Shown here piece after piece: positions 12,576 through 24,500 of a stretch of DNA of 25,776 nucleotides. This stretch comes from Choristocarpus tenellus KU-1152 (lineage: Eukaryota; Phaeophyceae). Numbering within the stretch: the first letter of the stretch is position 1; every line of letters starts with the position of its first letter. The notes beneath the pieces were generated by a model that saw only the letters and a program-made list of their open reading frames with translations, had not been told where the DNA came from and did not search any database. The stretch covers positions 1 to 25,776 of the forward strand of contig CAXNAD020000176.1 of assembly GCA_964200185.2 (NCBI GenBank). Direction: 5' to 3'. A program made the translations under genes and the position numbers.

Positions 12576-15500
12576 AGATGTTTTTGTCAAAATGAATCCA
12601 CTTGTTTTCCATTTATTTGAAAAAAAAATACAATAACCCCAGTTAGACAGCTACTCTACCCAGACAACTATTCACCCACATCATTCTTGTTTGGAGTATA
12701 TCCCCTACGCTCTAATCAAACCTAAAAAGGTAAACTGTGCTCCATCCTTCCCCAAGGTCTTCCTTGTGAATTTTTTTTCAATGTTTCACTCTGCTCTAAA
12801 ATAGAGAATAAGACAATAAAACATCAATTACTCTTCAAGGGTTTTGGTTTGATCTTCACTAAATAAAAATCTACTGCAATATGTGAGCAGTCAACTTATA
12901 AATAAATACTATTATTTTTATCATTTTCAACAGAAATCCTGTTGTGTACATGTGATCCACAACTGTGCAGTAACTGCCTATTCTTTAAGGTACACAACAG
13001 AGTCAGTATTGCATGCTCCAATTAAGCACCCCTCTAACAAAAATATTCACAACTGCAGTACTTCCATAACTATGATAAAAACAATAATACACTTCACTAA
13101 ACTGCTTCCAAGCACTGTACTATTACTATTACTAATACCATATTTTAATTACAACGTAATACCTGCAAGTGTCTTGTGAGCTCCTCCAGTGAGATTGAAC
13201 CACTCCTGTCCGAATCGATTGACTCAAAGGTCTCCCTCAGTCCTGCCATGTCTGAAGGGGCCATATTGTATGCACAGATCTACATGCACCATTGAACAAA
13301 AATAATACATTACAACAGAAAATGAAAGTTCCACCACACCCAAAACGTAAGGTAGAGTGATCCATCAGAGACATATCATACATACCATTTATATCAGAGA
13401 TATACCATAGATACGTTTGTAAGAGAGACGTATCATATACTAATGGAAGTGACAATGTTTGCATAGGGACATGTTGTAGTACTGTACACACTCAATATTG
13501 CTATTAGTATACAAAATATAAGAAATGTAAACATAACAAGAAGATAGTGTGACTAGAATGATTCATGAGCAATGGATAGGAACATTGGAATATAGTGATG
13601 TTTGAGTAATGTTTGAGGAAATATTTTGATTGGTAATTTATAAGACTGTTGCTAGGATGATTATGGAGGGAAGGATAAGAACCCCCCCCCTTTTGCAGGC
13701 AACGAGACACTCTTAGCTGAAAATCAATGAAGCATATCCTGCATTATCATCTTCTTTGTGGTGAAGCAGTACATTCTAGGTAGTACATTCTAGGTAGTAC
13801 ATTCTCGTGGTGTGCAGATTTGTTCAAAAACGAAAGCTATACTTCATACAGTGCACTACAAACTGGAGGTACTACGTTACCAACTTGATTTGAGGAGGCA
13901 GCAGAAATAAGAGTCAGGAACATCATGGCTTTGAGAGGTAACCGAGACATGGAAGCAGAAATCAAAACAGTTGCTGGATTGAGAATGGCAGAGAGGGTAG
14001 AGGCACAGCTAGAGGAGCTGTGACCTTGGCCATAGCTAGGGTGGATGAAGCTGTATTGGCCCAGCAAGGACAACAGGAGCAGCAAGTACAACCACAACCC
14101 CTGCAGAGGAGCAGGGATTCAACGTACAGATTGGAGATACCCTTGTGTAACGGAGATACCAATGAATGGATTGCATGGAAACTGTTTTTGACACTTTTAT
14201 CACAGCAAGTAGGACACCTCACGCGTTCAGCAGACCTGGACTATCTGCAGGGAGAAGCAGATCAAGGGAGCATGGATGATTGGGATATCTCTCTTTAACA
14301 GGGGCGGATGACAAGGGGTGGATGAAAGGGCCCTTCTGAACAGATGAAAGGGGGAAGACCCTGGAGTTTGTGATGGAACACGAGACACCAAGAAACACAA
14401 TGGACGTACTGAACCTTGGGTGAGAAACTTAGGATTTGGGACGAGTTCCAATCGAGCAGACTTGGACCAGGAGAGATCACAAGCCTATACAGTCCCAACC
14501 ATACGTCCCAAGGATGTGTCAGGTTGCTAAGAGACTGACCACAATGGTTAAGACAATTTCTGATGAAGAACTCAACATGACCATGCTGGGTGAACTGCCA
14601 GAAGGGTACAAACTGGAGAGACGCACGTTGCTTATGAGGGCCACTGCTTTAACCAGGTCGGAGTTGGAACATGCTATTGACAACCACGTCAGTCAGTTGA
14701 AGAGGGAGGTAGCTGCCAATCAAGGAATAACCACGGCGGTTTTGATGGCCAGGAGGCAGGATGAAGTACCATGGTCGGAGTGGAAAAAAATGCTACACCT
14801 GTGGCAAAAGGGGACACTTCAGCAACCAATGTCCCACCAAGCACAAGAAGTGTGAGGTCTGTGAGCAGATGGGGCATTTGGCTGTGATCTTCCATTAGCG
14901 ACAAAGGGGTTAAAGACGTGCCAACGATGAGAGGTGAAGGGGACCAGGAGATCATGGTTGTGGTGCTAGTGGAGGTGATGAAAGTGGCGACTACAATGAT
15001 GGCACTGGTAGGAGCAAGAATACTCAATATAATACCTCACACGTCACGAATGTTGGGATGAAAACACAAACAAGGGGAGGAGCCTTCGTAATTTCTGATG
15101 ACACAGAGTACCACTCGGTGAGACTAACAGATGCTGAAGAATGGATTCTTGACACCAGAGCAAGAGGTTACATGACAAATTCTTTTGCTGGTGTTTGAGG
15201 TTGGGCAAAGAATCTACATGGAGCCAAGGTGGTTGTGGGTGATGGAAAGGAGCACCATGTTGCCGGGTGGGGCTGGATAGAGATGGCACTAACACCAGAG
15301 AATGAGACAGTGGCATACACAGTCACCATGAAGAAGGTTGCTGTGGTGCCCACACTAGCTTACAACTTGTGCTCCATTCGGACCATCTGCGAGACGTCAG
15401 AGTGATGCAGTATTGTCAAGACTGGCACGTTGACAATTGAGGGGAACGATGTCATGGATGATCTTGTGATACCAGTGCTGAATGGCTTCTGCATGGGCTA

Positions 15501-18500
15501 CATCTATTGGGTTTTACCTTGAGAAACCTCAACTGGATTAGTGGCCACATCGAAGGTCAGGGTTGATATCAACGAGTCTCATCAATGGTTTAGCCATTGC
15601 CATAATAGATAACACGTAAGACTGCAGCAGCACATGGAATTGATCTCATTGGGAGTTGGGAACCATGTGAAGGGGTACTCTCAGGGCAAAGCTCATCGTG
15701 CTTCAGTGTCACGAAGAACGGATTTTCAGGCAGGCAGAAACTGGAGATTATATTTACTGATCTAGAGGACCTAAACTGGTCTGCAGTCTCGAGGGCTGGT
15801 ACTATTACATGATCATCATTGACAACTGTACCAAAATGAAGTGGATATTGTTCCAGATGGTGTGAATGATGGAGTGGGAGATTTCATCTCAGACATGGTG
15901 GCTCAAAGTGGACTACAGGTTAGGGCTGAACCAATTAGGGAGGAGAGTTCGTAAGTGAGACTTTCCAAGAAATGTGGAGGAAGCACAGGATTCTTCATGA
16001 GTTCACAGGTGCTTTTACCCCAGAATATAATGGTGCAGCAGAGCAAGCCTTGAACCTGATTGCTGAGAAAGCAATGGCCATGATAGCTTGTGCTGGACTT
16101 CAAGGGAGACTCAATTTGTGGACTGAAGATCAGAACTATGCATGCCATCTCAGCAATTTGTGTGTCGCTTGCACTAATGAGGATTAGATTTCACCATAGG
16201 AGCTCTGGTATGGAGAACCATTGAAGGTAAATGAATTGCTGAGTTTGGGGACTGTGGGTTGCATATGGGCGACAAAATGCAAAAAAACCCTAGCAGTACA
16301 AGGATCAAAGTGCTTGCTGATGGACTTAGCTGAGCATCACCCAAGGGGTTCCTGGCAAGTTCTACACAAGAGGTCAAACCAGTTGTTGATCCAACAGTCT
16401 GTAACATGGCACGCACTTCCTCCTTCAATGTCTCATGATGATGGGGAGACTACAGCTGAAGAGACTGAATTATTGTTGGATTTACTTGAGATATCACTTG
16501 AGGAGTTAGAGAATGTTAGTGAGAAGGCTGCACGCAGGGAGAAATCATGAAAATCTGTGCAGCAGGGGAAGGGGTCTTGTGGTGGGTCGTGCGGTGGAAT
16601 GCAGCACAAGGTCATAGATTCTCTGCAAACACCCAAGTCAATCACACCGAAATCTCAGCATTCAAAGAGGGCTCGTCAGAGGGTCATCACAAGAGGCGAC
16701 CAAGGAACTTCGGAAGGTATACTAGTGACTACCTTAGCTAAAGTTGTGATTGTCAAGGACGTGGTCCATGAGGCTGTCCAGATGCACATGGAGTTCCCTG
16801 ATGAGCTGACTAATATTCTGCTATCTGAACTACAATGTTGACGTGACACTTTACTGTCACCGGAAGCACCATTTCGCCAGAATGCCATGCAAAGGGGTTG
16901 GAAAAATTGGTGTAGACTGAAGCCTGAGACAAGTTAAAGAGGCCTTTGGATCACACAGTAGTGAAAATCAAATGGGTGTACTAACAGAAGGTGAACCCAG
17001 AAGGGGAGGTTAATGAGTACAAGGTGCGTCTGGTGGCCATGTGGAACATGAAAATCCCCAGACTAGACTTTGCGGAGAAGTTTGCGCCTACTCCCTCGGC
17101 CAGCACTTTACCTTTGGTGATGGCAATTGCTGTGCTGGATGACTAGGAAATAATACATGCTTTCATGGGGCAGGCTTTTGTGCAGGTAAATGTTGAGGAG
17201 GATGTCTACATTGAACTAACAGAGGATGTGATAGCCATACCAGGAGCGGTCGGCATAATCAAGAGGTCCCTGTATGGTTTGGTTCAGGCATCGCACAATT
17301 GGCACTCAAGGGACTAGGTTCTTAAGCAGTGCCAATCTGATCTATGCTTGCTACGTTTGGTGAAAAACAGTGTGATCCAAAGGCCAATAGCCGGTCATGT
17401 GGATGATTTGCTGATGGCTAGCTGGACAGTAGAGACAGGCAGGGCAGTGTTGGAAACTCTGAACAAGGAATTCCCTGTGAAGGATTTCGGGGATTCGGAT
17501 CATATACAATGAAAAGTAGGAAAAGGGACTGGAGGCGTTTGCTGATGCAAACTATGCGCCTGTTCTGATCCAGCGGAGGTTTGTATCTGGGGGCCTACTA
17601 AACATTGGAGGTGTAGCATTGTCGTGGTTTTCTAGGAGGAAAATGGTGGCTTTATTAACGACGGAGGCAGAATATGTAGCTCTGAGTGACGCAGCAAAGG
17701 AGGTCATGTTTGTGAGACAGATACTGGATTTTACAGATCTGGAGAGGAAAAAGCCATGTGTGATAACGTATCAAGACAACAAGGGTGGTGCAGTGTTGGT
17801 GCAGTGAATTGTCAGGAAAATCAATCAATTGGCAGAGGAAAAATCATATGGGTGTATAGCATCATTTCCTCAGAGAATTGGTAAAGGAGATACAACCTCT
17901 AAGGCTATAGAGGTTGTGCATGTGGCATCAGAGGAACAAAATGCAGATTTCTCACGAAGCCATTGAACCATAAGCACACTTGCATCATGTGAGGGCTGTG
18001 ATGATTTTTTGATAATTTGACCCATGAGCATGAAGACGAGAAGTTGGAGTGATTCTATCTTGTGTAAGACTTGAGCATTTTGTTAGTATAAACTGATTAG
18101 GACTAGAAACTGGCATTTGAAGTGAGTTATGGGGAATCAAGGACGTGTGCTACTGTGTGGTGGCACATTTTGCATGCACAGTAGGAGAAGATGTTTGCAT
18201 AGGGACATGCATTATAGTACTGTACACACTCAATGTTGCTATTAGTACTATATACATGAAGTAAGAAATGTCAATGTAGCAAGATAGTGAGTGTGACTAA
18301 ATTGATGAGTGATGGATAGGAATATTAGGATACATGATACATGATACATGATGTTTGAGTAATGTTCTAGGAAATGTATTGTTTGGCAATTTATAAGATT
18401 AATTGCTAGGATGATTATGGAGGATAGGACAAGAACCCCCTCCCCTTGTGTAGGTAACAAGTCACTCTTGGCTGTAACTCAATGAAATAATCTACATCGT

Positions 18501-21500
18501 TGTCTTCTTTCATGCTCTTGGTGAGGCAGTACATTCTCCTGGCATGCACACAGATCACGTACTAATAGCAAGGCGAGGGCACAGGCAGTGACTGGGACTA
18601 GTAAAGAAAAAAAAGGTAAAGCACTTGGTGCTTGAGGTTACAAAAAGCAACACCCACTCATTGTTCATCCAATCAAGCAAAAACAATTACTACAGTCAAT
18701 ACTTACTGTTAAAATAGTATAAAATCTATCGATACTTCATATTAATACTTCGTAGATGAAAACAAATGTATTTGACAGACGTTGTCTCGCTCAAAATAAG
18801 ATGGGCAAGGAGGGGCTTGTTAGATTCTTGGGATGCTTCCCTAGCTCCTCACCCTAGGGTGCAGGACTAAGCTAGATTGGAGGCAGAGGAAGGCAGTGGT
18901 TCAGCATAGCTGGTATATAGTAAAATAGTAAATGAATGTTTTTCACATTATGACAACTGTTACTTTTTTAGCAATTTTCTAACATGTGAATAGTTTTCAT
19001 TGATTTTTGACACATCTCCAAAATGTCATAAAATATAGTAATATTATGAGTACTTGGCAAGTACATACATTAGACTTCACGAAAAAAAACCACTGATAAA
19101 CATTTTTATATTGGTTTCTAGCCAGTGTTGAAGATTTCACTCTTGGTGAGGTTTTGTTAATTGCTCACCTCTCATTCCAACTATCCTGTTCCATATGCAT
19201 ATATATATATATATCATGGTGCTTACTTCCTCTATTTTAATTTGGTAAAATTTTATAACTTGACCTTCAACTTGGTGTAAGACTTGACACATTAACCTTA
19301 AATATTCAACTATTGTTGACGTCCTCATGAAAAACAAAAGACCTTTTTCACTTCCTGGTAGTTTTCCGATTCTTAGATCTTGGAAAAGAAATACGAGGAA
19401 CATTGTACTTAATTCTCAGAGAGAAGAGGACTAGACGCAGAAACCCATCAAACAGGATTTTCAAGACTCAAAACCAATCCTAACATATCAATACCCCAAC
19501 TAACAAGTCTCTGGAAGGAGAAGAAGAGAAACAAGACTGAACAAGAGACCATCGAGTGATGCCAGGAAAGGTACTTGCAGACAAAGACTAACAAGAGGAC
19601 GCCGCAAAACAAGAGGTGAAGAGGGAGGGCAATCAAAGATGAGACAAGGGTCCCTGTAACTCAAGTGATGAAAAAGCGAGACTTGAAGCCACCAAACGAA
19701 ATCCTCAAGAGGTTAGGGAGGCTGATGCCAAAGAGCAAATAGAATAACTCAAGTTAGTTTCAGGAAGGTGCTTCTAGAGAGCATGCACGTGTACTGCTGA
19801 TTCTGTAATTTCAGTTTGTCGTCTACAACCATACATGTCAAACTAAGATGGTGAAGGGTGTCTGCTTGGCAGCGGGAGTGGGATACGTCTTAGTAAGGTT
19901 TTGTGCGTTGTAATAATTTGAAAGGAGAAAGAAAGGGGAGACATTTTCCACCTCTGGGGCTGGGAGGGGGATTGTTCAAGTGAACTCCAGTAAGAGGTGC
20001 AAACTATTTAAGCCACACCTCGAGGAGATGGAACTAACTCTTCTTTACACAGCACTCCTTGGGAAATGTGGCATTTCATTGGGATGTATAAAAATGGGTA
20101 AAGGCAAACTTTTGGATGGAACTCTCATTGGCTGGTCTGGGTACCATCCTGAAGCGCTTGGGATACATACAGAGAAGGGGTCAAATCAAGATCCCAGATC
20201 TGATACAGGAGAGGAAAGCACGTATTTGCGTCTTCCTGGTTGAATGTTGGGGGACTCTCAAGGAGGAAGTTAAAGGGACCGATGTCAACATCCACATAGA
20301 TCAATCGTTTAGATCAATCGTTTAGCCATCAACTCCATGGCTCAGCACACTCCTTCAACAGACAGTACAATACAGGCAAGGTTGAAGATGGGATCATACG
20401 GACCACTGGGAAGGGACTGAGGCTGATCAAAGAGATGGTCATCACAAAGGATGACCCACTGGTTTCCGTAGATGGAGATGGGGTACCCATTAGCGAGAAC
20501 TGTGGACTTCTAAGTTCCCCACCTAGATTTCTGAGAGCAAGACAGGAGAAGTGTTGTGACACGCTATAACAAGTAGGGGTGATTACCATGCGTCAATGGA
20601 AGATGAGAGATGTACGCAGTAGATGGTGAAATGCCTTACTCCTGCATATATGTCGAAGTACTCCAAAAAGAAGATGATTACCACCATGGCTTTGACAAGG
20701 ATGTTTAGTGTCCAAAGGCAACCTCCAAGGAGTACAACACAGACCTGTTGCACAAGTACAACATTGAAACAATCAAAGTTGGGTGGGGGGGATAAACCAC
20801 AACTTTAAAATGCCAATTGTGGGGACCTTTCCAAACGGTTTTCTCAGTGTGGGAACAGTCTGCGTAAGGAGGAGGTTGCCACTGCAACAATAGCTTTTTC
20901 CAGAGTCCTTACCCAGACAAGTTCCTAAAGCAGGCTGAGGCTTCATAAGGAATAACTAGGATATGATTTGAACACTGCCTTACACACCCCAGTTTCAGTC
21001 CATAGAGTTGCATTGGCAGCATGGGAAGCAGTACATCAGTTAAGACTTTCAGAATGTGAAGGTAATAACAATTGCCAAAGTGAGACATCAGTTAAGACTT
21101 GGGTGATACGGTGACCCTAACTAGGATCAGCAAAACATGGGAAGTTGGTTGCCCATGACCCAGAGGGAGATGACAAAATACATCAAGACTGAGGACAAAT
21201 ATTGGAGGGAGACATATTCAACCTGACAAATGTCCCACATGCCCTGAAAGATACAATAGAGATAGGAAGACCAACGGATGCTGTAGAGGGGGGAATAGAT
21301 GAGGTGATACTGCAGGAGGATTATGAGGTGGAACTCAAGGTGGGAGATGGGGCAACATATGACAATGTCAAATCTGGCAAATCGGAGCCTGTAATCAAAA
21401 GGAAAAAAAAGAATAGAAAGAAGAATAAATATCAAAGGAAAAAGGACCCAGTAACACTTGGAGTACTTTAAGTACACTCAGAGTAGTTCAAAAGAAAAAG

Positions 21501-24500
21501 TCTTACGTCCTCAAATGTTCTGCACTTCCAACCAAAACGATTTGAGTCACCAAAAACATATCCTATCAGCCCTATGAATATCAGTATTCCAATTACATTG
21601 GTTTCACATCATGAGTTAATGCACCCTACTGCACATTGTATTGTGAATCAACATGGCTACTATAGCTTGATCGATTGGTTGGGATTTCAGCTTTCATTTC
21701 ATATATATATTTATATTTATATTTCATGGGATGAATCAACCTGTAGCAAATTTTAGAGCAGTTTGAATGCCTCCAGTCTACTTCATTTTGTGGGACCAAG
21801 TATTTCCTCCAAATTTGACCCAAAACGGAGTGTATCTTGGGTTCCACGTGGTGTTAGGACCTCAAACCAATTGAGTAAGATACAGCTTTCCCCTACATTC
21901 CCAAAAAAATGTTTTTGTCTAACTCAAAATATTCAGTAACATTTTTTTATCTTGATAACTTCCCTCCATAATAATACATATACAGTTCATACTAACCCGC
22001 CGATACTTCTTTTGACCCTCACTCCACAAAGACACGCAGCTAACTTATATAACAAATATGTGTATCATGGAAGGTGGCAGCCATATATTGATGCAACTTA
22101 CATGCCATTTTTCATTGAATACTGTAATGACCACAAAATTCCCTACAATGACATCATCAAAACCACTAACACAGAAAGAAAATACCACAGGAAAAAAAAA
22201 CGCATGTTCAAGGTTCTGTGAAATTTATCTTTAAATACGAAAAACTCCTTCCTTTCAAGGTGGACTACACAAAACAACATAAAAGACAAATTACTAGTAT
22301 TAAAGTTGTTTCTGTTTCTTCACTGCACTCCAGAATCCTGCAAATATATATATGTATATAATCTCAAGTAACAAGAGGCATAACTAAATATACCCTAGTC
22401 ACTATACGTAAGGACAGTCCTTTTTTCTTTTTAGGTGGACTGACAACAAAAAAATGAACTGAGAATCGACATTTTTAGAAATCAACATTCAGCAGAGGGT
22501 TGATGCTGTCACATTACTTCTCTCTTCACGGTGAAGAGCTAGCTGTAAGCAATTTAACTTGGAGCTTACACACCATAATGCTGGCTAACCTCTAAACCTA
22601 CTACACTAATCCCTGACAGTACTAAACCTTGACCCTATTATACTAATCCCTAACATTATTATATTAATCCCTAACCCTATAGTAGAAAAATCCTGTTTTG
22701 AGTATCTACTCTCCCATTTGCCGCACCAAGTCGCCTGCTAGTATACATGCCTAATAATATTGGTATTAATACCGACATGTGTCCAGTCACATCATGCCCA
22801 CACATGATGTATCTTGACCATCCCTATAATAGCCACAACAATAAATATAATAATGCAATCTAACACTAGCAAGTTGACTCTTGACTATACCATGACTGTT
22901 GACTATGCCATGACAATCTAATCACAAATAGTATTAATGAAAACTTAACTAGATATAAATTAACAATTAATAATCCTGTACATAGAAATACATTAGAGAT
23001 GCCAATATACTTAGTTTGAATATGATGTGGAGAGGGGGCTGTCCTCAATATGCATACATTATAATAACTAATAACAAAAATGTAACAAAGCCAACAGGTA
23101 GTAAAATGACAACACTAATACTCCTACTAATACTAATAGTGATTATAATGCATGCACTTTTTTCATTTCTACTTCAGTATTCATTAATCGTATGCAGTAT
23201 CGTATCCCTTAATCATATGCAGTATCGTATTCATTAATCGTATGCAGTATCGTATTCATTAATCGTATGCAGTATTGTATTCATTAATCATATGCAGTAT
23301 CGTATTCATTAATCATATGCAGTATCGTATTCACTAATCATATGCAGTATCGTATTCACTAATCGTATGCAGTATCGTATTCATTAATCGTATGCAGTAT
23401 CGTATTCATTAATCGTATGCAGTATCGTATACATTGCACAAAAAAAATGCCGTTCATGATCAAGTGAGGGATCACAAAGATCAACACTACAACGCTCCAA
23501 CAATGTCAGTGCCAATCATACATACGGTGCTGGCTTTTATGCAATGATAGGGGAGACAAAAAAAAATAAATACTCAACAATAATATAGAGAGGGAATGTA
23601 TATCATATTCAAAAGGGAGGGGAAAAGGGCACCAGTGGTGGTGGAAACAATTGACAACAAGTGATAACAATTGATAACAATTGACATACAATTGATAACA
23701 ATTGGCACACAAATCCCACAAAGAATTAAAAAAAGTGAATCAGAGTGCTTAGCAAGTTCATACGGAAGGCGAGAGTGCTTAGCAATTTTTTAACTAAAAT
23801 AAAATGGTGGAATGTTTTTAACTAAAATAACAAGGCAAGAGCAACAAACTCTTTCCCCCCCCTTCCCCACCCGCTTGCTGGTGTGGCACCCCTCACACAC
23901 CTCTAATGTCATCTTTCGCAGACTGCTGAAGGCACTGAACTGTTGCAACGCATTGACTATGTCTGACTTGGGCATCAACGATTGAGCTCTGCCAGGGCTT
24001 GCAGCACTGGAGGGAGGGAGGCAATTGGTAAACTCATGGTATAAAGTATCACATTATACATTTACCAACATATCGTTACTTGGTTATTACTTGATTCTTA
24101 CTTTAGTACTTGATTATCACTTGAGAATGTTCTCCAATCAAATCAAAGATGTTCTCCATGGGAGCGCATGGATATAGCAACCTTCAAACAAATCAATAAT
24201 AAATATATACTATTAATATCATGCAGTAAATATCACATCTCTGGCTCAGCACTGGCAGAAGTGTCATGCCATATCAAGAAGAAAAGGGTTAGTGTTAGGG
24301 TTAGTGTTAGACCCAAGACAACTCTCTATTCATCCACACAATAAAACATTTGGACTGCCAGTGGCAGTGTGTTCCCCCCTCAATCTAACACTACAAATAG
24401 TCTTGAATCTGATAAACTCAAGTCAAAGCTAATCCATGCATTAATTCCAAATATAAAGTCCAAAGAACTTTTGAATAGACTATCAATATTTAGTTATTTG

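Larger units (their letters stand above)
13444..18559 (+). mobile_element. Degenerate Ty1/copia LTR retrotransposon
   Basis: Two diverged direct repeats of about 379 bp flank a plus-strand internal region that keeps copia order: gag with zinc knuckle, protease, integrase, reverse transcriptase, RNase H. Integrase before reverse transcriptase separates copia from gypsy. Frames are broken by many stops and shifts, so it cannot be autonomous. TACTAA occurs immediately before the left repeat (13438-13443) and at the end of the right one (18560-18565), a likely target duplication. The exact LTR ends are uncertain by a few bases because the termini have drifted from TG...CA. Confidence 0.92.
13280..23900 (-). 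other. 10.6 kb CDPK intron with nested mobile DNA
   Basis: The donor after the junction exon (23900) and the acceptor before the EF1 exon (13280) bracket 10,621 bp, about nine times the next longest intron seen here. It contains a copia element in the opposite orientation to the gene, an unclassified coding remnant, and minisatellites. The intron call rests on matching phase 0 and on the protein continuing as the family predicts. Confidence 0.85.

Noticed and set aside
20347-20570. SET-domain remnant
   Set aside because: The GKGLRLIKEMVI stretch faintly recalls the start of a SET domain, but no YxG, NHS or later catalytic motif follows in any frame.
23177-23432. CRISPR-like array
   Set aside because: Units are directly adjacent with no unique spacers, and the surroundings are a eukaryotic intron.
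24286-24310. Telomeric or subtelomeric repeat
   Set aside because: Only two 12 bp units, mixed with GTGTTA, with ordinary gene sequence on both sides.
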